Below are positions 25,955 through 34,548 of a DNA stretch of 64,000 bases, piece after piece (position 1 is the first letter of the stretch; every line of letters starts with the position of its first letter). The notes under the pieces were generated by a model. The model saw only the letters and a list, made by a program, of their open reading frames with translations. It had not been told where the DNA came from and did no database searches. Origin of the DNA: Bradyrhizobium diazoefficiens (GTDB taxonomy: Bacteria > Pseudomonadota > Alphaproteobacteria > Rhizobiales > Xanthobacteraceae); the NCBI RefSeq assembly GCF_016612535.1, contig NZ_JAENXS010000002.1, forward strand, positions 2,232,001-2,296,000, read 5' to 3'. The translations under genes were made by a program, and so were the position numbers.

Positions 25955-26052
25955 GTATGCCGCTCGTCGACGCCAATCCCTTGCTGTCCTGTTTTCTCGC
26001 GCGCAATGTCGGCCATTGCCCAAAACGGGCGACCTGCAAGAGAGGAGGAATT

Positions 26053-27288
26053 ATGTCGTCAAGGTCGGGGATCTTAGTTCGCGCGCTACTGATACTTGCT
26101 ACAGCATTTTGGATGAAGGAGTCTGTTGCCCAGAAGAAATATGATCCCGGAGCGAGCGATACCGAGATCAAGATCGGCAATTTCGCCCCTTACAGCGGGC
26201 CTGTTTCTTCCTATTCCGTGATCGCCAAAACGGAGGCCGCGTACTTTAAAAAGATCAACGCCGAGGGCGGCATCAACAGACGCAAGATCAATTTCATCTC
26301 CTATGACGACAGCTATAGTCCGCCGAAAGCGATCGAGCAGGCGCGTAAGCTCGTCGAGAGCGACGAAGTCCTCCTGATCTTCCAGCCGATAGGCACGCAA
26401 TCAAATTCGGCGATACAGAAATACATGAACGCAAAAAAAGTACCGCAACTCTTCGTGGGCAGCGGCGCCACCAAATTTGGCGATCCGACGAAATTTCCTT
26501 GGACCATGGGTTGGATGCCCAACTATCAGAGTGAAGGGCGCATCTACGCAAGGTATATCCTGGAGCACTTTCCGAACGCCAAAATCGCCGTGTTCTGGCA
26601 GAATGACGACTCCGGCAAGGATCAGTTCAAGGGATTGCGCGATGGCCTCGGCGACAAGGCCAGCATGATCGTGGCCGACAAATCGTATGAAGTGACCGAT
26701 CCATCGATCGATTCGCAGATCGTGACCCTGCGTGATTCAGGCGCTGACACGTTCTTTTCATGGGCAGCCCCAAAGGGATCCGCGCAGGCAATCAAGAAGG
26801 TCGGCGAACTCGGCTGGAAGCCGAGGTTCTTCCTGGCAAATGTCTCCACATCTGTAGCCAGCGTGTTGAAACCCGCTGGATTGCAAAATGCGAAGGACAT
26901 TATTTCATCGGCCTACCTGAAGGACTCCTCCGACCCGGCCTGGAAAGACGATCCAGGCGCCAACGCGTGGCGTTCCTTCATGGACCAATACTATCCCGAG
27001 GGAGACAAAACCGACTGGAACACCATCTATGGCTACGCCGCGGCGCAGACCATGGTCCAGGTTCTCAAACAATGCGGCGACGACCTCACGCGGGAAAACG
27101 TCATGAGGCAGGCAGCCAACCTGCGGGATTTCTCTAGCGAGATGTTACTTCCTGGCATCAAGATCAATACAAGCCAAACCGACTTTTTCCCGATCGAACA
27201 AATGCAGCTTATGAAGTTCGACGGCGAGGCGTGGCATGTCTTCGGCGATGTCCTCTCCGGTGATGTTGGCGGGCATCCCGGTCAATAG
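26053..27288 (+). CDS. Periplasmic substrate-binding protein, LivJ-like (orphan copy 2)
   Basis: A 411-residue type I solute-binding protein of branched-chain-amino-acid ABC systems. The signal peptide is MSSRSGILVRALLILATAFW followed by MKESVAQ and the mature DPGASDTEIKIGN. The ATG at 26053 follows a GAGGAGG ribosome site; a longer frame upstream is not needed. It shares long blocks with the paralogue at 10886 (ISYDDSYSPPK, YEVTDPSIDSQ, LKPAGLQNAKDII). No permease or ATPase genes accompany it. With a 2-hydroxyacid dehydrogenase on the other side of the promoter, the ligand may be an organic or aromatic acid. Confidence 0.93.
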   Translation: MSSRSGILVRALLILATAFWMKESVAQKKYDPGASDTEIKIGNFAPYSGPVSSYSVIAKTEAAYFKKINAEGGINRRKINFISYDDSYSPPKAIEQARKLVESDEVLLIFQPIGTQSNSAIQKYMNAKKVPQLFVGSGATKFGDPTKFPWTMGWMPNYQSEGRIYARYILEHFPNAKIAVFWQNDDSGKDQFKGLRDGLGDKASMIVADKSYEVTDPSIDSQIVTLRDSGADTFFSWAAPKGSAQAIKKVGELGWKPRFFLANVSTSVASVLKPAGLQNAKDIISSAYLKDSSDPAWKDDPGANAWRSFMDQYYPEGDKTDWNTIYGYAAAQTMVQVLKQCGDDLTRENVMRQAANLRDFSSEMLLPGIKINTSQTDFFPIEQMQLMKFDGEAWHVFGDVLSGDVGGHPGQ

Positions 27289-27665
27289 CAGTGACGTGCG
27301 CCGTCACGGTCCAAAAGTTATGGGATCAGACCAAGATGGCGCGGACCGAACGGGTGTCCCCGGCAGTTCGAGCCATTCCAACCGTCCGTGCACTAAGGCC
27401 TGCTCCGTGAAGCTAGTCTCGACGGAATGGTCGCCGATGATGTCTCCTCCGCAAAGGGGCGTGACCTCAACAACGCCCCCCGGGGAAATCTAGCGCCAGG
27501 CAAACGTTCCACAGGCCGACGCCTCTTTCGATCGCGCAAGACACTAAGGATGTCTCGAGCGGCATACAGGTCCTGCGGCCACCAATTGAAGAAGCTTCGT
27601 CCCGGCAAGGATCACCAGCCACAACCGCATACTTGCGTTGCGCTTTATTGCGGTGCGCAACTCGT
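27289..27665. other. Intergenic stretch without a recognised gene
   Basis: This 377-bp stretch lies between the binding-protein stop and the convergent MFS transporter stop. A GTGACG/CGTCAC stem (27291-27296 with 27302-27307) just after the binding-protein gene may be a weak terminator. Several short minus-strand frames read protein-like for 30-60 codons (for example GGDIIGDHSVETSFTEQAL), but none has a start and ribosome site; a decayed gene is possible and unproven. Confidence 0.4.
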
Positions 27666-29072
27666 TCAGAAGCTTCTCGACTTGCGTCGCGCCGCAATCG
27701 CGAGGCCGATGACGACGACGCAGGAGAATGATGCCGGAACCGACGCCGCCAGAAACAGGCTTTGGCTCGACCAGTCGAGCGCGACAAGCCGGGCGGCGAC
27801 AACGGGCCCAACGATGGCCCCGGCCCGACCGACACCCAGGCTCCAACCCACACCGGTTGCGCGGATTCCGGTTGGATAGAGTGTCGACGCGAGTGCGTTG
27901 AGCGCCGGTTGAGCTGCAACAATGCAGAGGCCCGCGGTGAATATAACCGGATACAGGGCTGACAGCGACAATCCCGGTTGACCGATCGCGGCGACCGCAA
28001 GTCCCGCGAGGAGAAACACCGGAACGAGGACGCGATAGTAGCCGAGACGATCGATGAGTGGCCCCATGATGATCGCGCCAATCAAGCCACCGAGTTGGAG
28101 CGTCGTGCCCATCAACACCGCGGTCGATGAACTGAACCCCATACGCGTCGCAAGCAGCGGCAGCCAGTTCGCGAGAAAGAACAGGTTGAGGAGATTGGCG
28201 AAGCTGAGCAACCAGAGCAGCAAGGTCATCGGCGCCCGGCCATCGCGGAAGAGCTCAGCAAAGGAGCCTCGAGCGCGAACCTGCTCGGATTCGGCCAGGT
28301 GCACGTCTCGACCCAGATTAACGTTCGGAGCGATGCGGCGCAGCAATTGTCCAAGTTTCTCGTGCGTGCCTGCCTGGGACGACAGGAAGAGAAGCGACTC
28401 AGGCAGCCACCAATACATGACGGCGGCAATTCCCAACGGCAGCACGCCGCCGACCAAAAAGACCGATTGCCAGCCTCCGAGCGGGATCAGCGCCGCAGCA
28501 ATCAGACCACCTGCGATCGCTCCACCGGTAAACCCGCAGGAAATCCACATCAGCAAGGAGGCGCGCTGGCGTTGCGGGCTGTATTCGCTGGCGAGTGCAA
28601 CGGCATTCGCCATGACTCCACCAATGCCGAGCCCGGTCAGAAAGCGCAGGGCGATCATCTCTGGGATGGAGGTGGTGGCAGCCGTACACAGCATGCACAG
28701 GCTGAAGAAGGCTGTCGACCCTACCAGCACAGGCCGCCGGCCGACGCGATCGGCGATGATGCTCAACAGCATCGAACCAACCAGCATGCCAAGGAGTCCG
28801 GCACCGAAGATTGGGCCGAGAGCAGCCGGCGCGATGCTCCAATCCTGTGTCAAGGCGGGAGCGACAAATCCGATAGCCTGGACGTCGAACCCATCCATGA
28901 CGACGACGCCACCGATCAGAACCATGATCCTTTTCTGGAAGGAACCAAGCGGGTTCAAGTCAATCAGGGTCGCGACATCCACAGTCGCGGGATGGGCCAA
29001 ATCCGGCGAGCGAAGGACGGCTGCTTCTGCGAAAGACTCTTCACGGTGAAAGCGCGGACCAGGGAAAGTCAT
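27666..29072 (-). CDS. MFS transporter, aromatic acid:H+ symporter (AAHS) type
   Basis: A protein of about 468 residues with roughly twelve hydrophobic segments. The first membrane segment carries VVMDGFDVQAIGFVAPAL, the DGFD signature of AAHS transporters such as PcaK and MhpT. The loop 2-3 motif reads IIADRVGRRPVLVG. A long cytoplasmic N-terminus of about 40 residues precedes segment 1. The start at MTFPGPRF is a choice; MPHTAN ten codons earlier is equally open. The gene lies just downstream of the FAD hydroxylase, so it probably imports the hydroxylase substrate. Confidence 0.9.
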   Translation of the reverse strand: MTFPGPRFHREESFAEAAVLRSPDLAHPATVDVATLIDLNPLGSFQKRIMVLIGGVVVMDGFDVQAIGFVAPALTQDWSIAPAALGPIFGAGLLGMLVGSMLLSIIADRVGRRPVLVGSTAFFSLCMLCTAATTSIPEMIALRFLTGLGIGGVMANAVALASEYSPQRQRASLLMWISCGFTGGAIAGGLIAAALIPLGGWQSVFLVGGVLPLGIAAVMYWWLPESLLFLSSQAGTHEKLGQLLRRIAPNVNLGRDVHLAESEQVRARGSFAELFRDGRAPMTLLLWLLSFANLLNLFFLANWLPLLATRMGFSSSTAVLMGTTLQLGGLIGAIIMGPLIDRLGYYRVLVPVFLLAGLAVAAIGQPGLSLSALYPVIFTAGLCIVAAQPALNALASTLYPTGIRATGVGWSLGVGRAGAIVGPVVAARLVALDWSSQSLFLAASVPASFSCVVVIGLAIAARRKSRSF

Positions 29073-29243
29073 TGAGTGATCTCGGTTTGCGGTATGTGGC
29101 ATGTCTATTCGCCAAGGCCGAAGGGGCATCGGCGCCGTCAACCACGGACTGCACCCGTATGGGGCCATTATCTTGCTAAAACCGGAGACAAAACCATTCT
29201 TGATTTGAATAAGCGCGTTTGGCACGGACGTACCCTGCTGCAA

Positions 29244-30863
29244 TTACGCGCGCTCGTGACCGGTGGCAATTGCCGCAAGTTCAGCGGGATTATCCGGCGG
29301 GTTATTTCCACGCCAGACGACATGCATATCGGGGCGAAGCAGGATCAGATCCCGTTCATACACTGCACGCGCAGCTTCGCTGTCAATATTGACGACGCGG
29401 AACGGAGCCGACCTGTTCCGAAACACACTCTCGAGAGCTGTCGTTTTGTGACGGCCGTTCAGGCAAAGCAATGTGTAACCCGAGTTTGGAATTCGATCCT
29501 GGATGGGCGTGCCATCAGGCAGCCAGACGTGGGGCAGCCTTGCTCCTGGCCAACTGGTCGGCCGGTAGTCGCGATAGAAGTGCTCAGGTCCGCCTGGAGT
29601 ATTGTCGACAACGGGTGACTCGACGTAGCGATAACCGAGCTCCGCGCCAATCATCTCGTTGACCTTGCGTTGCTCGATATCCGCAACCCTGGCTAGGTTG
29701 CCGCGAACCGCTCGCCCCGTCGCGGTGGCATCCCCAATTTCCGGAGCCCATTGCGAGCGCCATTTGCGGTACCCGAGCGTGGCGTAACGCGAAGCCCCGA
29801 TGTTCCGCTCGCCGACCTGGCGCCGCTCGATCTCGTAGGATTCGAGCAATTTTGGACCGCCCCACCCTTCAAGGGTTGCCGCCAATTTCCACGAAAGATC
29901 GAACGCGTCTCCCACACCCGTATTCATGCCCAGTCCACCGGCGGGAATGACCAGGTGAACCGCGTCGCCAGCCAAGAAAATGCGGCCGGCTCGGTAGCGA
30001 TCTGCCAACAGAAGATTTTGGCGCCATTCACCGCAATAAACCATCTCATAGCGAACGGGTACGCCAACCGTCTGTTCAAATTGCCGCTTCATCTCCTCGT
30101 CCGACTCGACGGCAGCATGAAGCGTCCAGTACCGCTTCGAGTCCTGCATGATCAGAAAGGTCGCCCGTTCATCCGCAACAAGGTAGTGCCGACCACGGCC
30201 AGGCCCTTCACCCAATGGGAGACGATCATATAGCTCGTCGCAACGATATAATCCCTGGCGAAAGTTTGCCAGATTGGCTTCGCCCCTGAGCTGTATGCCA
30301 AGTTGCTTCCTCACTCGACTGGCGCCGCCATCGCAGCCGACCAGATAAGTTGCTCGTATCTGCTCCGTCCCACCGTCCGAATTGCGGACTGTGGCCACGA
30401 CGCCGGCGTCGTCCTCGGTGAATTCCAAGAGCTCGGTGCAGTACCGGACCCTGACTGACGGAAGGCGCTCGGCAGCACGTTTGAGAACCGGTTCAAGTGT
30501 GTATTGCGAGATCAATTGGTACGGCTCGAGCGGGGTCGAACCATCGTTGATGCTGCGGATCTGCTCACGGGCCTGATCGACCGACGGGTATTTCAGATGA
30601 AGCAGCGGCGCCCTGGTCATATCCAGGACGATATAAACATCCATGGCGGAGTCGGAGGTCAGTCCCGCGGCACGAATTTCATCAGCCAAGCCGACACGAC
30701 GATACATCTCCATGGTTCGCGCATTGCAGCGCTCCATCTTCGGCAAGAATTGCGGCTCGGCTTTCTGCTCGATGAGAGTGCAGCGCACGTTTCGACGACC
30801 GAGGTCCAAGGCAAGAGTGAGTCCGACAGGACCACCGCCGACAATGATGACTTGGGTTTCCAT
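29244..30863 (-). CDS. FAD-dependent aromatic hydroxylase (MhpA/PHBH-type flavoprotein monooxygenase)
   Basis: A 539-residue class A flavoprotein monooxygenase. Visible are the FAD motif IIVGGGPVGLTLALDLGRR near the N-terminus, the DG motif GCDGGASRVRKQLGI and the second FAD motif FLAGDAVHLVIPAGGLGMNT. The C-terminal thioredoxin-like region (from about residue 430) is of the kind seen in MhpA and phenol hydroxylases. The start at METQVIIV is chosen because the fold begins there. It is probably co-transcribed with the AAHS transporter and next to a MetA-like porin, so an aromatic substrate is likely, ring-hydroxylated at NAD(P)H expense. Confidence 0.92.
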   Translation of the reverse strand: METQVIIVGGGPVGLTLALDLGRRNVRCTLIEQKAEPQFLPKMERCNARTMEMYRRVGLADEIRAAGLTSDSAMDVYIVLDMTRAPLLHLKYPSVDQAREQIRSINDGSTPLEPYQLISQYTLEPVLKRAAERLPSVRVRYCTELLEFTEDDAGVVATVRNSDGGTEQIRATYLVGCDGGASRVRKQLGIQLRGEANLANFRQGLYRCDELYDRLPLGEGPGRGRHYLVADERATFLIMQDSKRYWTLHAAVESDEEMKRQFEQTVGVPVRYEMVYCGEWRQNLLLADRYRAGRIFLAGDAVHLVIPAGGLGMNTGVGDAFDLSWKLAATLEGWGGPKLLESYEIERRQVGERNIGASRYATLGYRKWRSQWAPEIGDATATGRAVRGNLARVADIEQRKVNEMIGAELGYRYVESPVVDNTPGGPEHFYRDYRPTSWPGARLPHVWLPDGTPIQDRIPNSGYTLLCLNGRHKTTALESVFRNRSAPFRVVNIDSEAARAVYERDLILLRPDMHVVWRGNNPPDNPAELAAIATGHERA

Positions 30864-30985
30864 GTAGCTTCTGTCCACGAACGACTGGGCCCCGCGTTGA
30901 GGATAGGCGCCGTATGGATCGGGGGTCTTGATGCCAAAGCGCACGTTTGGCCCGAAATGGACCGCCTGGAGAACTCAAGAAGAGG

Positions 30986-31007
30986 CCGCCGGCGTGTTCG
31001 CCGGCGG
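30986..31007 (-). terminator. Strong GC hairpin after the porin gene
   Basis: CCGCCGGCG (30986-30994) and CGCCGGCGG (30999-31007) form a perfect nine-base-pair stem with a four-base loop. On the minus strand it is followed by a pyrimidine-rich CCTCTTCTTG, a weak T-tract. It lies downstream of the porin stop at 31145, so termination of that transcript is plausible. Confidence 0.5.
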
Positions 31008-31144
31008 TTCAAGTCTGGGAGAAACTCACCTCGGATGACGGCCGCAAGTTCGTCGACGCTATTAGTCGCGATCTAGTGGGTAGGGCATTGCCTTTGGCCG
31101 ATCGAGACTCGGATCCACAAATGCCTGGACAGGGGGCAGCAAGG

Positions 31145-32278
31145 TCAGTTCTTGGTATAGAGCTGCTTTTTTGGTGTCGGAGCCTCGTCCGGAGCCCACA
31201 ACCTGAACGAGGTTTTCAGATAGAACAGCGAGCCGGTGTTCGAACCGACAGTATCTTTGGAGTAGAAGGCATTCGTGTAGATGAACTTCATGTCGACCGG
31301 ACCAAAATTGTAGCCCACCAACAAGCCAGCTCCTATGTCGACGTCTTTGCCACAAGTCGGCAACTTCGCGGCGGTCAACTGTGCGCAGGTCCACGCCGCG
31401 CCGGTGGCAGGGTTTATGCCACCTGGTGTGTCGTTAGTCGTCTGAAACTTGAAGAAGCCCACAGGTCCGATCTCCCATTTGTCGAACTTTTTCGTCGCGG
31501 TCCAATCGAAGAATAGATAGTCGCCCGTCGTATAACCCCTGCCAGGATTGGCCGGTCCGGTCAGAAGCGCCGATATGGGTGCGGCTGTCGCGGGATTCAG
31601 TGCAATGATCTGATAGAGGCCTGTGTTACCGCGCGAAGCGGTGTTGATGTCGTAGTTGAAACTTGCCGAAAGATTCCACCCCTCGCCAAGGTAGGTCACG
31701 GCCCAATGTGGACGAACCGTCCAATAGTCAGGGACAGTTGAGCCGGCATAGCTCGTCCCCACAGGAGCAACGAAGCCCAATCCGGCATTGAGGAAGAGCG
31801 GCATATTGCCGACCTTCCAAGAGAAGTTGAGAGGGTTCACAAAGAGATTGCGAACTTCCAACTCGAGGGTATTGCCGTAAATGGGTGAAGAACCGACACC
31901 GCCACCAGGCGGATATGGTGTATTTGTTGCCGAGAGCGTATCGCCGACAATGTTCACTGTCGGAAAGTACACACCGCCCAGGAACGTCAACCCGCTGCCC
32001 CAGGTGAAGGTCGCCGAATCAACGGCGCCCGAGTACCGCGACTTGCACCCCGCGCCGCAACTCGCGTTGCCGCTTCCAGACAGCAACGGTGCGTAGAAGA
32101 AGGTGTTGTTGAAATAGAGTCCCGGGGGCGGCGCAGCGGCGATAGGAGCGCCCATCGTTGCGCCAAACAGCAGGTTGCCAAGATTCCCCGGCTCGGTTGC
32201 ACGACCGATGCTGGTAGCCACTGTGAACGTCAAAGCTCCGATCAATCCGCCTAGCGCCATCCTCTTTAGCCGCCTCAT
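31145..32278 (-). CDS. MetA/phenol-degradation-type outer-membrane channel protein
   Basis: A 377-residue protein of the phenol MetA degradation family, outer-membrane beta-barrels for uptake of hydrophobic aromatic compounds. A signal peptide (MRRLKRMALGGLIGALTFTV, cleavage near GRAT) is followed by GLYFNNTFFYAPLLSG. Repeated amphipathic strands include YLFFDWTATKKFDKWEIGPV and the C-terminal FYLKTSFRLW. Four Cys residues (CGAGC, CAQ, TCGK) suggest disulphides. GGGGGG precedes the ATG. It is divergent from an AraC regulator, with a 23-bp inverted repeat at 32356 between them. Confidence 0.88.
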   Translation of the reverse strand: MRRLKRMALGGLIGALTFTVATSIGRATEPGNLGNLLFGATMGAPIAAAPPPGLYFNNTFFYAPLLSGSGNASCGAGCKSRYSGAVDSATFTWGSGLTFLGGVYFPTVNIVGDTLSATNTPYPPGGGVGSSPIYGNTLELEVRNLFVNPLNFSWKVGNMPLFLNAGLGFVAPVGTSYAGSTVPDYWTVRPHWAVTYLGEGWNLSASFNYDINTASRGNTGLYQIIALNPATAAPISALLTGPANPGRGYTTGDYLFFDWTATKKFDKWEIGPVGFFKFQTTNDTPGGINPATGAAWTCAQLTAAKLPTCGKDVDIGAGLLVGYNFGPVDMKFIYTNAFYSKDTVGSNTGSLFYLKTSFRLWAPDEAPTPKKQLYTKN

Positions 32279-32355
32279 TCATCCCCCCGGTTTGCGCCGC
32301 ATGAATTCCACTGTCGCGGAGCATGGCCCAAAGGGTTCGACAAGGATTGATCAGA

Positions 32356-32378
32356 AACCGCGTGATTTGGACGCGGTT
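32356..32378. promoter_or_regulatory. 23-bp inverted repeat in the porin/AraC divergent promoter
   Basis: AACCGCGT (32356-32363) and ACGCGGTT (32371-32378) are perfectly mirrored across seven bases. Its position 78 bp upstream of the porin start fits an operator, and it supports the later AraC start at 32466. Confidence 0.45.
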
Positions 32379-32465
32379 GAATCCGGACATCCAGAGACGC
32401 ATTTGCCCAGCCGCGATGGTCAGACTAAGCTTCATGCGTGGATCCGACATCCTCTTGGACACACC

Positions 32466-33329
32466 ATGATTCAGAACGAACACGGTGTTCGCGTATCTAG
32501 CCAGACCCGTAAGGAATGGCCGGGTATCGCGTGCAACATCTTCGATTTGAGATGGGAGACTGAGCCCGGATGGATTCTATTTTCGTCAAACGCTGCATTG
32601 CTTTGCGTCGCGGTGAGCGAGATGGGAGGGCGCTGTCAGGTCCGCATAAGACCCGATCAACCCGTAGAGGGCGATTATTTCGGAACGGGGCACCTGAACT
32701 TCGTCGCTCCTTCGCAACCGTTCACTGTCTACGCTTCAGAGATGAGACGCGTCCGCATCGCATGCTATGAAATCGATCTGAGCAGCTCCGATTGCCTCAC
32801 CTCGCACGAGATGGTGTTGATAGGCGGCATGAAGAGCCGATATATGTTCAGAGATGAGCGCCTGTTTCAGTGTGCCCGCCTTCTTGGCGAGTACGACGCC
32901 AAGAACGATCACGATCCATACGCCCTCTCCCTGACGCGCGCCCTGCAGGCAGCCTTACTTGACCTAGTCGACCGTCCAACCGAGCCAAAGAGGCCCACCA
33001 AGCTTACCGGTGACCGTTTGATGCATGTCTTCGACTATATCAGCGATCATCTGGACGAAAATGTAAGCGTCGAGGAATTATCGCGCGTTGCGAACTTGTC
33101 GTCCGCACAGTTCAGTCAGAGTTTTCGAGAGACAACCGGCCTTTCCCTTCAGCGATGGCAAATGGACGCACGCATCAGGAGCGCGCAGCGACTTATGCTG
33201 GACGATCCTACCGAATCCATGGCAGAGATCGCATCCCTCGTCGGCTTTTCCGACTCAAGCCACTTCTCGCGAGCGTTTCTCGAGATCGAGGGCACGACGC
33301 CGAGCGCCTGGCTCCGCCAGCGCATCTGA
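32466..33329 (+). CDS. AraC family transcriptional regulator (copy 1)
   Basis: About 287 residues. The C-terminal DNA-binding domain (last 100 residues) has both helix-turn-helix units: VSVEELSRVANLSSAQFSQS and MAEIASLVGFSDSSHFSRAF. The N-terminal domain is a cupin-like sensor (LLCVAVSEMGGRCQVRI). The frame is open upstream to 32175, but that part overlaps the porin gene; the ATG at 32466 gives the length of the neighbouring AraC at 33353 and leaves room for a promoter, while ATG 32301 is possible. It probably activates the porin and linked aromatic genes. Confidence 0.88.
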   Translation: MIQNEHGVRVSSQTRKEWPGIACNIFDLRWETEPGWILFSSNAALLCVAVSEMGGRCQVRIRPDQPVEGDYFGTGHLNFVAPSQPFTVYASEMRRVRIACYEIDLSSSDCLTSHEMVLIGGMKSRYMFRDERLFQCARLLGEYDAKNDHDPYALSLTRALQAALLDLVDRPTEPKRPTKLTGDRLMHVFDYISDHLDENVSVEELSRVANLSSAQFSQSFRETTGLSLQRWQMDARIRSAQRLMLDDPTESMAEIASLVGFSDSSHFSRAFLEIEGTTPSAWLRQRI

Positions 33330-33352
33330 CGTTTAAAGCATCAGTTGGGCGA

Positions 33353-34243
33353 TCAACTCATTCTGCTCCGCCGCCAGGCATTCGGCGAAACTCCGTTTGC
33401 GGACGTAAAGGCGCGCGTGAAATGACTCTGCTCGGAGAAACCGGTTTCCAGCGCGATATCGACCAAGCTTTTTTCACGATTCGCGAGCAGACGCTTTGCA
33501 TACTCGATACGGGTGACAAGGTGCCAGCTGTGCGGCGTCGTGCCGGTCGATACCTTGAATGCTCGACCGAACTGAGAAGCGGAAAGTCCCGCCAGAGACG
33601 CCAATTCCGCCAAACGAATGCATCGCGAAAGATTGTCGTTCATGAAATCGGTTACTTGCGTCAGCTGACGTCTGGTGAGACCCAGGCGCCGCGAGCTCGC
33701 TGACTCGCTCATGACACTAAGGTGAGAGAACCGCGCAACAATGGCCGCAACGATGCTGTCGCCGAACAGATGAAATCCGGGCATGTCCTCTCGGCTCGAC
33801 GCGAGAAGCCGCGCCAATACCTGAAGGTTCTCATCGAAGAATGTCAGGCGCGGCTCAGAGAGCCTCGCAACTTGAAATTCGTCACCCATGACATCGGCGA
33901 CTCGATCGACGTCCAGCATCAGCCGCACCGCTTCGACCCGGGCTATCTGGTCGGAATAGCACCATATGGGCAAGCCGGCAGGAATCAGACTCGTATGGCC
34001 ATTTCGCCGGTGTCGCCGCCCATTCGTTCGATTCGTGTCGCCGTGCAACGATGGCCGTGCCTCACACATGCCACCCGTTTCGTTCACGACGATAGCAAGC
34101 ATTGGGTGACGGTTGCTGAGCTGATGCCAAGCACGCCCCGGCATGACGTCCTGCTGAACGCAATGCACCTCGATGCCGCACAGATTATGGCTCCGTACGC
34201 GAGCGGCCCCCAAATTATGTTGATGGCTGCTGCCGTGATCCAC
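33353..34243 (-). CDS. AraC family transcriptional regulator (copy 2)
   Basis: A 296-residue AraC protein, convergent with and paralogous to the one at 32466. Sensor segments MLAIVVNETGGMCEARPSL and the C-terminal helix-turn-helix pair (IRLAELASLAGLSASQFGRA, LVDIALETGFSEQSHFTRAF) align in order with copy 1. GTG start with AGGAACG upstream. It is divergent from the decarboxylase at 34549; the 305-bp gap contains a 17-bp inverted repeat. Likely the activator of the decarboxylase gene, with an aromatic acid as inducer by analogy to other AraC activators. Confidence 0.9.
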   Translation of the reverse strand: MDHGSSHQHNLGAARVRSHNLCGIEVHCVQQDVMPGRAWHQLSNRHPMLAIVVNETGGMCEARPSLHGDTNRTNGRRHRRNGHTSLIPAGLPIWCYSDQIARVEAVRLMLDVDRVADVMGDEFQVARLSEPRLTFFDENLQVLARLLASSREDMPGFHLFGDSIVAAIVARFSHLSVMSESASSRRLGLTRRQLTQVTDFMNDNLSRCIRLAELASLAGLSASQFGRAFKVSTGTTPHSWHLVTRIEYAKRLLANREKSLVDIALETGFSEQSHFTRAFTSANGVSPNAWRRSRMS

Positions 34244-34548
34244 GGATGCGTTCCTATCTCCCGAGGCGATTTGATCCGTTGACCGGACATGTTGTTATGA
34301 GACGTTCACAATACCTACATTGAGAAACATGGTCAATATCGAGGCAGCAATGCTGCCTAGATTGCGGGCTTTTGGATAGTCGTTCCTTGAGTCCAAACAC
34401 GCCGATTGCAATCAAGCGCGGTCTCCAGGCCACAACTATCCTCTTGGCTGCTGCTCGGGAGAGCCGCTCGCACGCGCGGAATCCGGCGCGGCGAGAGCTT
34501 TTCGCCTCGGCGCCCGCCAGCGCCCCACCGTCTCCATGGAGTACCAAG
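34244..34548. other. Divergent promoter region upstream of the decarboxylase
   Basis: The only structure I see in this 305-bp stretch is the inverted repeat at 34342-34358. The plus-strand frame is open from 34372, but that part does not match the decarboxylase family. Confidence 0.45.
34342..34358. promoter_or_regulatory. 17-bp inverted repeat upstream of the decarboxylase
   Basis: AGGCAGCA, one base, then TGCTGCCT. It lies about 190 bp before the TTG start of the decarboxylase and 100 bp before the AraC GTG. It could be an operator or a small hairpin. Confidence 0.4.

Noticed and set aside
27308..27608. Protein-like minus-strand fragments in three frames (for example NWWPQDLYAARDILSVL and GGDIIGDHSVETS)
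   Set aside because: No start codon with ribosome site, frames interrupted, and random open frames are common in GC-rich DNA. Listed only as a possible decayed gene.
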